Shown here piece by piece: positions 50,917 to 59,134 of a stretch of 64,000 nucleotides of DNA. The notes beneath the pieces are model-generated. The model had not been told where the DNA came from. It saw only the letters and a program-made list of their open reading frames with translations, and made no database searches. A program made the position numbers and the translations under genes. This DNA comes from JAEVLT01 sp964484065 (GTDB lineage Bacteria; Bacillota; Bacilli; Bacillales; Cytobacillaceae), in NCBI GenBank assembly GCA_964484065.1, contig CAZAEW010000002.1:1-64000 (forward strand). Reading direction: 5' to 3'. The stretch's first letter is position 1, and each line of letters begins with the position of its first letter.

Positions 50917-51079
50917 TGACAAGAGTTTACACAAATAGTTTGCTCTCTTCGTGCCACACTATGATTACAAACGGTTCTCCCGTCAGTCTTTTAGAGCTCC
51001 TACGGCGAAAAATGCTGGCGTTCATTATAGATCGGGAATTAGCTTATTCGTACAGCTAATTCCCTTTGAACTCTTGTCA
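50917..51079. repeat. Inverted-repeat-bounded element upstream of holA
   Basis: TGACAAGAGTT (50917-50927) recurs inverted at 51069-51079. Inside is a strong hairpin GGGAATTAGCT / AGCTAATTCCC (51034-51044 with 51054-51064) followed by TTT. No gene is seen. It may be a folded RNA, a terminator region or a small dispersed repeat. Confidence 0.5.
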
Positions 51080-51102
51080 AATAGTCCAAGCTTCATTACG
51101 AT
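51074..51102 (+). promoter_or_regulatory. Probable holA promoter
   Basis: TTGTCA (51074-51079) and TACGAT (51097-51102) with a 17-bp spacer. The -35 box overlaps the right arm of the inverted repeat. Confidence 0.55.
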
Positions 51103-51138
51103 AAGGATATGAAATGATATGTAAGGGAGCTGGACAAA

Positions 51139-52155
51139 ATGGTTATGGAAATCTGGAAACAAATCAAGCAGAAGCGGATTGCTCCCATTTATTTATTATA
51201 TGGAACTGAAGCTTTTTTAATCAATGAAACGAAGCAGCTGATCCTAAGTCAAGTATTATCCGAGGATGAAATGGATTTAAATTTTTCTGTCTATGATCTC
51301 GAGGAAACACCAATCGAAGCAGCGCTAGAAGATGCGGAAACGTTTCCCTTCCTGGGTGAAAAAAAAGTGCTCTTCTTACATAACCCGATATTTTTGACAG
51401 CGGAAAAATCGAAAGGAAAAGCTGAACATAATCTGGCAAAGCTGGAGGAGTATATAAAACAACCTGCACCATATACAGTCCTAGTCTTGTCGGCATCATA
51501 TGAAAAATTGGACGAGCGAAAAAAAATCACAAAAGAATTAAAGAGAAATGCCGTAACGGTTGAGGCAAAAAAATTAACGGAACCGGAATTAAAAGGGTGG
51601 ATCAGAGAAAGAGCCCAAGCGAATGGGATCAGCATCGACGCTGATGCAGTTGAACTTATGATTTCATTAGCAGGAACAAATCTTTTCATGCTTTCTGGTG
51701 AACTGGATAAATTAGCTTTATATGCAAACGATGAGAAGAAAATTGATATCCAAATAGTTGAGAAATTAACGGCAAAATCTTTGGAGCAAAATATTTTTAC
51801 CCTTATTGATAAGGCAGTTAATCGAAAACTCGGTGAAGCACTTCGAATTTATTATGATCTTCTCAAGCAGAATGAGGAACCGATAAAGATTTTGGCTCTA
51901 CTCGCCGGGCAATTCCGCTTGATTTATCAAGTGAAGGAACTATCGAGAAAAGGGTACGGGCAGCAGCAAATTGCAGGAATCCTCAAAACCCATCCGTTCA
52001 GGGTAAAGTTAGCAGCAAACCAAGCCGGAAAATTTAAAGATGAAGAATTAGCCGAAATGATGAGTAAATTAGCTGAGGCAGATTATCAAATGAAAACAGG
52101 CGGTATGAATAAGTCCCTGCTCGTCGAAATGTTTTTGCTAAGTTTAAGTAAATAA
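51139..52155 (+). CDS. holA: DNA polymerase III delta subunit
   Basis: HolA (YqeN) is the clamp-loader subunit that opens the sliding clamp. The 338-residue protein begins with PIYLLYGTEAFLINET, the delta-subunit form of the nucleotide-binding region without a real P-loop, and contains AETFPFLGEKKVLFLHNP and APYTVLVLSASYEKLDERKK, as in the B. subtilis protein. The C-terminal part is the helical collar domain. It converges on rpsT across a shared terminator. Confidence 0.93.
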   Translation: MVMEIWKQIKQKRIAPIYLLYGTEAFLINETKQLILSQVLSEDEMDLNFSVYDLEETPIEAALEDAETFPFLGEKKVLFLHNPIFLTAEKSKGKAEHNLAKLEEYIKQPAPYTVLVLSASYEKLDERKKITKELKRNAVTVEAKKLTEPELKGWIRERAQANGISIDADAVELMISLAGTNLFMLSGELDKLALYANDEKKIDIQIVEKLTAKSLEQNIFTLIDKAVNRKLGEALRIYYDLLKQNEEPIKILALLAGQFRLIYQVKELSRKGYGQQQIAGILKTHPFRVKLAANQAGKFKDEELAEMMSKLAEADYQMKTGGMNKSLLVEMFLLSLSK

Positions 52156-52160
52156 TAATA

Positions 52161-52195
52161 AAAAAAACGACTCCTATTGGAATCGTTTTTTTATT
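52161..52195. terminator. Bidirectional terminator between holA and rpsT
   Basis: AAAAAACGA-C-TCC / GGA-A-TCGTTTTTT with a TATT loop, flanked by As on the left and Ts on the right, so it serves both converging genes. Confidence 0.85.
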
Positions 52196-52196
52196 A

Positions 52197-52454
52197 TTAT
52201 GCATTTAACTTCTTCATTAGACGGGATTTTTTGCGGGCAGCTGCATTTTTGTGGATAAGACCTTTTTGAGCAGCTTTATCTAAATGACTTGCAGCAGCAG
52301 CATATGCTTCTTTCGCAGCAGCAGAATCGTTTACTGTAACAGCAGCTTCTACTTTTTTCACAGCTGTACGCATTGCAGATTTAACAGTTGTATTTTGAGC
52401 GTTGCGGTTTTCACTTGTTTTAACACGCTTAATAGCAGATTTAATGTTTGGCAT
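52197..52454 (-). CDS. rpsT: 30S ribosomal protein S20
   Basis: S20 binds 16S rRNA early in 30S assembly. The 85-residue basic protein starts with MPNIKSAIKRVKTSENRN and ends AAARKKSRLMKKLNA, the family pattern of a helical bundle. The ATG at 52454 follows GGAGGTGAATGGA. It is monocistronic, opposite to its neighbours, as in B. subtilis. Confidence 0.96.
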   Translation of the reverse strand: MPNIKSAIKRVKTSENRNAQNTTVKSAMRTAVKKVEAAVTVNDSAAAKEAYAAAASHLDKAAQKGLIHKNAAARKKSRLMKKLNA

Positions 52455-52532
52455 TCCATTCACCTCCTATAAAGAATCGAGACTATATGAACTCGACTAA
52501 ACATCCATAAACAATTATTAAGAACAAAAGAT

Positions 52533-52561
52533 ATTCTATCAAACAGAGGGCTAGATTGCAA
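52533..52561 (-). promoter_or_regulatory. Sigma-A promoter of rpsT
   Basis: On the reverse strand TTGCAA (52561-52556) and TAGAAT (52538-52533) with a 17-bp spacer. Confidence 0.65.
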
Positions 52562-52592
52562 TACTTGTTTGTATTTGCCGGTAAAATTCACG

Positions 52593-52622
52593 TGAATGTT
52601 TTAATGGAATTAGGAGATGATA
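52593..52622 (+). promoter_or_regulatory. Possible sigma-G/F-type promoter of gpr
   Basis: TGAATG (52593-52598) resembles the forespore -35 TGAATA, and GATGATA (52616-52622) stands 17 bp further, similar to the forespore -10. gpr is a forespore gene in B. subtilis, so the fit is plausible. Confidence 0.45.
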
Positions 52623-52669
52623 GGAAAAAAGTTTCTATTCAATGCTAAAGTGTGAATGGAGTGGCAAAG

Positions 52670-53794
52670 ATGAAAACATCACTTGATTTAAGCAAGTTAT
52701 CTGTCAGAACGGATTTAGCGATTGAAGCCAGAGAAATGGTTTTGGCTGAAAAAGCGGGAACGGTCCAGGAGGAGGAAAACCTCTCCCAAATTGAAGGGGT
52801 TATCATTAAGGAAAAAGATATTGATGATATAAATATTTCATTGGTTGAGATTTCCGGTCAAGGGGAGAAAGAGCTCGGCAAAAAGGCAGGCCGTTATTTG
52901 ACAATCGAAGTTCAGGGAATACGCGAGCAGGACAGCAATACTCAACAAAAGGTGGAAGAAATATTTGCTAGTGAATTTGCTCACTTTTTAACGGGCACCG
53001 GGATTAAAAAATCGGATTCATGTCTGGTGGTAGGACTGGGCAATTGGAATGTTACTCCTGATGCGCTGGGACCGATTGTTTGTGAAAACCTATTTGTTAC
53101 CCGCCATTTATTTGAGCTGCAGCCTGAAAACGTCGAGGAAGGGTATCGGTCTGTCAGCGCTTTGGCTCCTGGGGTTATGGGGTTGACCGGCATTGAGACG
53201 AGCGATATCATTTTTGGAGTGATTGAAAAAACAAAACCCGATTTTGTGATTGCGATTGATGCTCTGGCATCGCGGTCGATCGAACGAGTCAATTCAACGA
53301 TTCAAATATCTGATACTGGAATCCATCCCGGTTCCGGGGTGGGAAATAAAAGAAAAGAATTAAGCAAAGAGACGCTTGGGATTCCCGTCATTGCAATCGG
53401 TGTCCCGACTGTCGTCGATGCGGTTTCGATCACAAGTGATACAATTGATTTGATGCTGAAACATTTTGGGAAAGAAATGAAGGAAGGAAACCGTCCTTCC
53501 CGGTCATTAGCACCGGCAGGCATGACATTTGGAGAACGCAGAACATTAACGGAAGAGGATTTACCGGAGGAAAAACATCGTAAAACGTTTCTGGGATTAA
53601 TCGGAACTCTTCCTGATGAGGAAAAAAGAAAATTGATCTATGAAGTCCTTTCTCCGCTTGGGCATAACTTAATGGTTACACCAAAAGAAGTGGATGTTTT
53701 TATTGAAGATATGGCGAATTTAATTGCAGGTGGATTAAATTCCGCCCTTCACCAGTCCGTTAACCGGGAAAATGCAGCATTTATGACAAGATAA
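52670..53794 (+). CDS. gpr: Germination (spore) protease GPR
   Basis: GPR digests the small acid-soluble spore proteins that coat DNA, releasing amino acids at germination. The 374-residue zymogen has a short N-terminal propeptide before the SVRTDLA segment and the family core (GLGNWNVTPDALGPIV near residue 121, VIAIDALASRS near 194, HPGSGVGNKRKELS). The ATG at 52670 follows GGAGTGG. In B. subtilis spoIIP follows; here only 16 bases separate it from the yqxA-type gene. Confidence 0.95.
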   Translation: MKTSLDLSKLSVRTDLAIEAREMVLAEKAGTVQEEENLSQIEGVIIKEKDIDDINISLVEISGQGEKELGKKAGRYLTIEVQGIREQDSNTQQKVEEIFASEFAHFLTGTGIKKSDSCLVVGLGNWNVTPDALGPIVCENLFVTRHLFELQPENVEEGYRSVSALAPGVMGLTGIETSDIIFGVIEKTKPDFVIAIDALASRSIERVNSTIQISDTGIHPGSGVGNKRKELSKETLGIPVIAIGVPTVVDAVSITSDTIDLMLKHFGKEMKEGNRPSRSLAPAGMTFGERRTLTEEDLPEEKHRKTFLGLIGTLPDEEKRKLIYEVLSPLGHNLMVTPKEVDVFIEDMANLIAGGLNSALHQSVNRENAAFMTR

Positions 53795-53810
53795 GAATTG
53801 GGGCCTATAC

Positions 53811-54089
53811 ATGAAGCGATTCTTTTTGAAAAGTATATGCTTGCTTTCTGCCGTATTTTTGGCCGTGTTTTCGGGAATTCAGATGGTTGACGATGGGCTG
53901 GGTAAAATTAAAGGAAAGGATTTTCCAAATCAAATAAGCATTCAGGAACCGGACAGCCATAATTTAGCGGCTAAACAGAAAAAACTTGAGGAATGGAATA
54001 ATTTTAATGTCTTTAGTTTTATGGGGAAAATGATGACTCTGGGTATTTCAAAGACAGCTGAAAATTTTCTCAAATCGATAACAGAGTGA
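53811..54089 (+). CDS. yqxA: YqxA-type (DUF3679) small membrane protein
   Basis: This 92-residue protein has one N-terminal hydrophobic segment (about 6-26), then a polar region with DDGLGKIKG, the family sign. It is most likely membrane-anchored and faces outward. The function is unknown; the place behind gpr and before lepA suggests a role in sporulation. B. subtilis has spoIIP between gpr and yqxA. I assign the family mainly on the N-terminal sequence and locus. Confidence 0.75.
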   Translation: MKRFFLKSICLLSAVFLAVFSGIQMVDDGLGKIKGKDFPNQISIQEPDSHNLAAKQKKLEEWNNFNVFSFMGKMMTLGISKTAENFLKSITE

Positions 54090-54099
54090 CAAAACAAGC

Positions 54100-54126
54100 A
54101 GCGGTGCAATATGCGCCGCTATTTTT
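54100..54126 (+). terminator. Terminator after yqxA
   Basis: AGCGGTGC / GCGCCGCT stem (one G-T pair), AATAT loop, then ATTTTT. Confidence 0.88.
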
Positions 54127-54155
54127 GTTCCATAATTTTTGATTTCTTTTTTAAA

Positions 54156-54184
54156 TTGAATCTTGTTTATTGTGCTGATATAAT
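54156..54184 (+). promoter_or_regulatory. Sigma-A promoter of lepA
   Basis: TTGAAT (54156-54161) and TATAAT (54179-54184) with a 17-bp spacer. Confidence 0.78.
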
Positions 54185-54227
54185 CAAAAATAGTGTACAT
54201 GTGCGAGTATAGTAGGAGTGAAAGACC

Positions 54228-56063
54228 ATGAACAGAGAAGAAAAGCTAGAGCGGCAGTCAAGAATACGGAATTTCTCGATTATCGCCCATATTGACCACG
54301 GGAAATCGACGCTGGCGGACCGCATTCTGGAGAAAACGAATGCCCTAACATCCAGAGAAATGAAGGATCAGCTCCTGGACTCAATGGATTTGGAGCGGGA
54401 ACGCGGGATCACCATTAAGTTAAATGCCGTGCAATTAAAGTATAAAGCAAAAGATGGCGAAGAATATATTTTTCATTTGATTGATACACCGGGACATGTT
54501 GACTTTACATATGAGGTATCAAGAAGCCTTGCAGCATGTGAAGGAGCGATTCTTGTTGTTGACGCGGCCCAAGGAATTGAAGCCCAAACACTTGCAAACG
54601 TGTACTTGGCCCTTGATAACAATCTAGAAATTTTACCGGTTATTAATAAAATTGATTTGCCAAGTGCAGACCCGGAAAGGGTACGGAGTGAAATAGAAGA
54701 CGTTATCGGTTTAGACGCCTCTGAAGCCGTGCTCGCATCTGCAAAAGCAGGTATTGGCATTGAAGAGATTCTTGAGCAGATTGTTAAAACTGTGCCTGCT
54801 CCTTCAGGTGACCCTGAGGGACCATTAAAGGCATTGATTTTCGATTCTCTATATGACGCATATCGGGGAGTTGTCGCTTATATTCGCGTTGCCGAAGGAA
54901 CAGTAAAGGTCGGCGACAAAATCAGAATGATGGCAACAGGGAAAGAATTTGAGGTAAATGAAGTCGGGGTATTTACACCAAAAGCGGTGTTACGTGATGA
55001 ATTAACCGTTGGCGATGTAGGTTTTTTAACAGCTTCTATCAAAAATGTCGGTGATACTCGCGTTGGCGATACAATCACAAATGCTAAAAACGGAGCAACA
55101 GAACCGCTCCCTGGTTACCGAAAATTAAACCCTATGGTCTATTGCGGACTTTATCCAATTGATACTGCTAAATTTAATGACTTGCGTGAAGCTCTGGAAA
55201 AGCTCCAGTTAAATGATGCTGCGCTCCAATTCGAACCGGAAACATCTCAGGCGCTTGGTTTTGGTTTTCGCTGTGGATTCCTTGGTCTGCTTCATATGGA
55301 AATTATCCAAGAGCGGATCGAGCGTGAATTTAATATTGACTTAATTACCACTGCTCCAAGCGTTATTTATCATGTAATCATGACAGACGGGACAGAGATA
55401 AGAGTCGACAATCCATCAGACATGCCTGATCCGCAAAAAATTGACCGCGTCGAAGAACCATATGTAAAAGCGTCGATGATGGCACCAAACGATTATGTCG
55501 GAGCGATTATGGAGCTTTGTCAGCAAAAACGGGGTAACTTCATCGATATGCAGTACGTAAGTGAAAATCGAGTAACGATCACTTACGATATCCCGTTAGC
55601 AGAAATCGTCTATGACTTCTTTGACCAGTTAAAATCCAGCACAAAAGGATACGCTTCATTTGACTATGAGCTAATCGGATACAAGCCTTCCAAATTAGTT
55701 AAAATGGATATCTTACTAAATGCCGAAAAGGTCGATGCACTTAGCTTTATTGTTCACAAAGACTTTGCATATGACCGAGGGAAAATCATTGTCGAGAAAT
55801 TAAAGGAATTAATTCCGAGACAGCAATTTGAAGTTCCGATCCAAGCTGCGGTTGGTCAAAAAATTGTTGCCCGTTCGACGATTAAAGCAATGCGTAAAAA
55901 TGTATTGGCAAAATGTTATGGCGGGGATATTTCCCGGAAACGGAAGCTTCTGGAAAAACAAAAAGAGGGTAAAAAACGGATGAAACAGGTTGGTTCTGTT
56001 GAAGTACCGCAGGAAGCATTTATGGCCGTTTTAAAAATGGACGATAATAACCAAAAGAAATAG
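54228..56063 (+). CDS. lepA: Elongation factor 4 (LepA)
   Basis: LepA is a translational GTPase linked to 30S assembly and to ribosomes stalled in awkward states. The 611-residue protein has the G domain with AHIDHGKSTL near residue 20, DTPGHVDF near 85 and NKID near 139, then EF-G-like domains II, III and V, and the LepA-specific C-terminal domain with CYGGDISRKRKLLEKQKEGKKRMK. The ATG at 54228 follows TAGGAGTGA. A terminator follows before hemW. Confidence 0.97.
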   Translation: MNREEKLERQSRIRNFSIIAHIDHGKSTLADRILEKTNALTSREMKDQLLDSMDLERERGITIKLNAVQLKYKAKDGEEYIFHLIDTPGHVDFTYEVSRSLAACEGAILVVDAAQGIEAQTLANVYLALDNNLEILPVINKIDLPSADPERVRSEIEDVIGLDASEAVLASAKAGIGIEEILEQIVKTVPAPSGDPEGPLKALIFDSLYDAYRGVVAYIRVAEGTVKVGDKIRMMATGKEFEVNEVGVFTPKAVLRDELTVGDVGFLTASIKNVGDTRVGDTITNAKNGATEPLPGYRKLNPMVYCGLYPIDTAKFNDLREALEKLQLNDAALQFEPETSQALGFGFRCGFLGLLHMEIIQERIEREFNIDLITTAPSVIYHVIMTDGTEIRVDNPSDMPDPQKIDRVEEPYVKASMMAPNDYVGAIMELCQQKRGNFIDMQYVSENRVTITYDIPLAEIVYDFFDQLKSSTKGYASFDYELIGYKPSKLVKMDILLNAEKVDALSFIVHKDFAYDRGKIIVEKLKELIPRQQFEVPIQAAVGQKIVARSTIKAMRKNVLAKCYGGDISRKRKLLEKQKEGKKRMKQVGSVEVPQEAFMAVLKMDDNNQKK

Positions 56064-56070
56064 ACTTTAA

Positions 56071-56115
56071 AAAGGGGTTAGACGTGCCAAAAAGTTGGCA
56101 AGCTAGCCTCTTTTT
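56071..56115 (+). terminator. Terminator between lepA and hemW
   Basis: GGGGTTAG / CTAGCCTC outer stem with wobble pairs and TGCCAA / TTGGCA inner stem, followed by TTTTT. Readthrough could still feed hemW. Confidence 0.75.
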
Positions 56116-56134
56116 ATTGAAATGGGGGAACTCG

Positions 56135-57280
56135 ATGATTAAGTCTGCCTATATTCACATACCTTTTTGCGAGCATATTTGCCATTATTGTGATTTCAAT
56201 AAGGTTTTTTTGAAAGGTCAGCCAGTCAATGATTATTTACAAACCCTTGACAAAGAAATGGTGATGACTTTAAGCCAATACTCTGCTGAAACCATCGAAA
56301 CGGTTTTTGTTGGCGGGGGTACACCAACTTCCTTAACAGAGCGGCAGTTATATACTCTTTGCCAAAGCATAAATAATAATTTGCCAATCAGCAAAAATCG
56401 GGAATACACGTTTGAAGCTAATCCGGGCGATTTATCCATTGAGAAATTACAAATATTAAAAGAGGCTGGTGTCAATAGGATTAGCCTGGGGGTACAAACC
56501 TTCAATGATGACCTGTTAAAAAGCATCGGCAGAGTGCACCGGGCAAAAGATGTGATTCGTTCGATTGAAAATATAAAAATTGCCGGGTTTGAGAATATCA
56601 GCATTGATTTAATTTTCAGCCTGCCTGGGCAAACCTTGACTGATTTTAAACAGACATTAATCGAGGCTTTTAAGCTCAATCTTCCGCATTACTCTGGATA
56701 TTCGCTTATCATTGAGCCGAAAACGGTTTTTTATAATTTGATCAAGAAGGGGAAAATGCTGATGCCGAGCGAGGACCTTGAGGCAGAAATGTATGAGATT
56801 CTGATGGAGGAAATGGAAAAACACGGGTATCATCAGTATGAAATCAGTAATTTTTCAAAAACAGGCTTTGAAAGCCGACACAATCTAACTTATTGGAATA
56901 ATGAGGAGTATTTTGGTTTCGGTGCAGGTGCCCACAGCTATGTTTCGGGATTCCGCCGTTCCAATATTGGTCCTGTTAACAAGTATGTCGACCTTGTCCG
57001 TCAGGAGAGATTGCCGTTGTTAGAAGAAACGAAAGTAACACCTGCCGAACAAATGGAAGAAGAAATGTTCTTAGGGCTGCGAAAAACAGATGGTGTTGAA
57101 ATATCCAAATTTATTGATAAATTTGCCAAAAACCCTGTCGAATTATTTGCGAAGGAATTAAAGGACTTAGTGGATAAAGGTCTGCTTTCGGTTACAAAGG
57201 AAAAGATAAAATTAACGAAAAAAGGCCGTCTTCTCGGAAATGAAGTTTTTCAGGCGTTTTTGGAAATATGTAATGATTGA
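56135..57280 (+). CDS. hemW: Heme chaperone HemW (radical SAM, YqeR)
   Basis: The 381-residue protein has the radical SAM cluster motif CxxxCxxC in CEHICHYC near residues 12-19. It also has the heme-binding HNLTYW (family form HNxxYW) near residue 249, which separates HemW from the true coproporphyrinogen oxidase HemN. It therefore more likely delivers heme than makes it. The ATG at 56135 follows ATGGGGGAA. The last codons overlap the -35 box of the hrcA promoter. Confidence 0.92.
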   Translation: MIKSAYIHIPFCEHICHYCDFNKVFLKGQPVNDYLQTLDKEMVMTLSQYSAETIETVFVGGGTPTSLTERQLYTLCQSINNNLPISKNREYTFEANPGDLSIEKLQILKEAGVNRISLGVQTFNDDLLKSIGRVHRAKDVIRSIENIKIAGFENISIDLIFSLPGQTLTDFKQTLIEAFKLNLPHYSGYSLIIEPKTVFYNLIKKGKMLMPSEDLEAEMYEILMEEMEKHGYHQYEISNFSKTGFESRHNLTYWNNEEYFGFGAGAHSYVSGFRRSNIGPVNKYVDLVRQERLPLLEETKVTPAEQMEEEMFLGLRKTDGVEISKFIDKFAKNPVELFAKELKDLVDKGLLSVTKEKIKLTKKGRLLGNEVFQAFLEICND

Positions 57281-57306
57281 CACCATCCCCTTGTTTTTGA
57301 TAATTT
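57277..57306 (+). promoter_or_regulatory. Sigma-A promoter of the hrcA operon
   Basis: TTGACA (57277-57282) overlaps the hemW stop; TAATTT (57301-57306) stands 18 bp further. The CIRCE operator starts 10 bp later. Confidence 0.7.
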
Positions 57307-57316
57307 ATTATTAGAA

Positions 57317-57343
57317 TTAGCACTCGGTTAAGTTGAGTGCTAA
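57317..57343 (+). promoter_or_regulatory. CIRCE operator
   Basis: TTAGCACTC-N9-GAGTGCTAA, a perfect match to the consensus. HrcA dimers bind here and repress the operon until heat shock. Confidence 0.98.
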
Positions 57344-57355
57344 CAGAGGTGAAGG

Positions 57356-58390
57356 ATGTTGTTAACAGATCGTCAATTACTCATTTTGCAGGCTCTCGTT
57401 GATGACTTTATTCGATCCGCACAGCCAGTTGGCTCAAGAAGCTTGTCGAAAAAAGAAGGATTTTCTTTCAGCTCTGCGACTATCCGTAACGAAATGGCAG
57501 ACCTTGAAGAATTGGGGTTCATTGAAAAAACACATACTTCTTCAGGAAGAATCCCATCGGAAAAAGGATATCGTTATTATGTGGATCACTTACTGCCGCC
57601 TCAAACCTTGGATCGAAAAGACATCATGATGTTAAAATCGATCTTTGCGGAACGAATTTTTGAATTTGAACAAATTATTCAGCGCTCAGCAAAGATTTTA
57701 TCTGATCTGACGAATTATACTTCGATTGTTTTAGGACCTGCGGCAAAGGTGAATAAGTTAAAACGTATTCAAATTATTCCCTTAAATAGTGAGACTGTCA
57801 TCGCGATATTTGTTACCGATTCCGGCCATGTTGAAAATCGGACATTGCATCTTCCTGCTTCCATTAATGTGGATGAATTGGAAAAGACGGTTAATATTCT
57901 AAATGATCGGCTAAGCGATGTACCGCTGGAAGAATTAAACGATAAAATTTATAAAGAAGTTGCCCTAATTTTGCGCCAGCACATTCAAAATTACGATGTT
58001 ATGCTCCATTTGGCCGCTGAAGCTTTTAAAATGCCGACCAATGAAAAACTTTTCTTTGGGGGAAAAACCAATATTCTAAGTCAGCCGGATTTTCATGACC
58101 TAGCGATGATTCGGAACTTAATGAACATGATTGAACATGAAGACAGAATATATAATTTAATGAAGAAAAATCCATCCGGTATTAATGTGAAAATTGGCAG
58201 GGAAAATGATATCACGGCAATGGAAAATTGCAGTCTAATCACCGCAACATACTCGGTAGGGTCTGAAAAGATAGGAACAATTGCGATCCTTGGTCCTACA
58301 AGAATGGAATACTCCAGGGTAATCAGTTTATTGTCATTGTTAAGCAGCGATTTAACATCAGTGCTGACTAAATTGTATCAAAATAGTTAA
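57356..58390 (+). CDS. hrcA: Heat-inducible transcription repressor HrcA
   Basis: HrcA binds CIRCE and needs the GroE chaperonin to stay active. The 344-residue protein has an N-terminal winged helix (SSATIRNEMADLEELGFIEKTHTSSGRIPSEKGYR, spaced from residue 38) and a GAF-like dimer domain. The ATG at 57356 follows AGAGGTGAAGG and lies 12 bases after CIRCE, so it represses its own operon. A weak stem-loop (58404-58410 with 58441-58447) lies before grpE, where B. subtilis mRNA is known to be cut. Confidence 0.97.
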   Translation: MLLTDRQLLILQALVDDFIRSAQPVGSRSLSKKEGFSFSSATIRNEMADLEELGFIEKTHTSSGRIPSEKGYRYYVDHLLPPQTLDRKDIMMLKSIFAERIFEFEQIIQRSAKILSDLTNYTSIVLGPAAKVNKLKRIQIIPLNSETVIAIFVTDSGHVENRTLHLPASINVDELEKTVNILNDRLSDVPLEELNDKIYKEVALILRQHIQNYDVMLHLAAEAFKMPTNEKLFFGGKTNILSQPDFHDLAMIRNLMNMIEHEDRIYNLMKKNPSGINVKIGRENDITAMENCSLITATYSVGSEKIGTIAILGPTRMEYSRVISLLSLLSSDLTSVLTKLYQNS

Positions 58391-58495
58391 TGGTGGAGAT
58401 ATTGGTAAGGGTGGAATACCTTTTATTTCGCCCCCTTTTTCCTTGCCATAAAATTCTAATTTTATAGATATAAACCTTTAAGGGAGGTGAGTAAG

Positions 58496-59092
58496 TTGAC
58501 AACCGAGAAGAACACTGCAAAAAATGATGAGCTTGTAGAAGAAAACAAAGAAAATGTTGAACTTACCGAAGAAGAATCTATTGAAGCGGCATCTGAAAAG
58601 GATAGCGATCAATCTTCCGTATCTGAGCAACTGTTGGTATTACAAAACCAAAACAGCTTGCTTGAAAAGAAGTTGGGGGAATTTGAAAACCGTTATTTGA
58701 GGCTTCAAGCTGATTTTGATAATTTCCGCCGCCGTTCCAGATTAGAAACCGAGGCGAATGAAAAATATAGAGCACAAAAATTAATCATGGAAATTTTGCC
58801 TGCGATTGATAACTTTGAGAGAGCGTTAAAAATGGAAGTAGAAAATGAACAATCGAGCGCTCTTTTACAAGGAATGGAAATGGTTTACCGCGGCTTGTTG
58901 GATGCCTTAAGCAAAGAGGGACTTCAAACAATTGAAGCGGTCGGAAAAGAATTTGACCCGCATCTCCATCAAGCTGTAATGCAGGGAGAAGACGCTGATT
59001 TTGGCTCAAATATTGTCATTGAGGAATTTCAAAAGGGATATTTGCTAAAAGATCGCGTCATACGTCCATCTATGGTGAAAGTTAATCAATAA
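58496..59092 (+). CDS. grpE: Nucleotide exchange factor GrpE
   Basis: GrpE releases ADP from DnaK. The 198-residue protein has an acidic, disordered N-terminus, a long coiled coil (about 45-90), and the C-terminal beta domain ending in KGYLLKDRVIRPSMVKVNQ. The start is TTG at 58496, 7 bases behind GGGAGG; a GTG at 58487 overlaps that site. It follows hrcA and precedes dnaK in the usual order. Confidence 0.95.
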   Translation: MTTEKNTAKNDELVEENKENVELTEEESIEAASEKDSDQSSVSEQLLVLQNQNSLLEKKLGEFENRYLRLQADFDNFRRRSRLETEANEKYRAQKLIMEILPAIDNFERALKMEVENEQSSALLQGMEMVYRGLLDALSKEGLQTIEAVGKEFDPHLHQAVMQGEDADFGSNIVIEEFQKGYLLKDRVIRPSMVKVNQ

Positions 59093-59134
59093 CAGTTACA
59101 TGTTACATATATTGAATTTGGGAGGAAAATGGCT

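Noticed and set aside
56135..57280. Oxygen-independent coproporphyrinogen III oxidase (hemN)
   Set aside because: The HNxxYW heme-binding motif and the single N-terminal CxxxCxxC pattern favour HemW.
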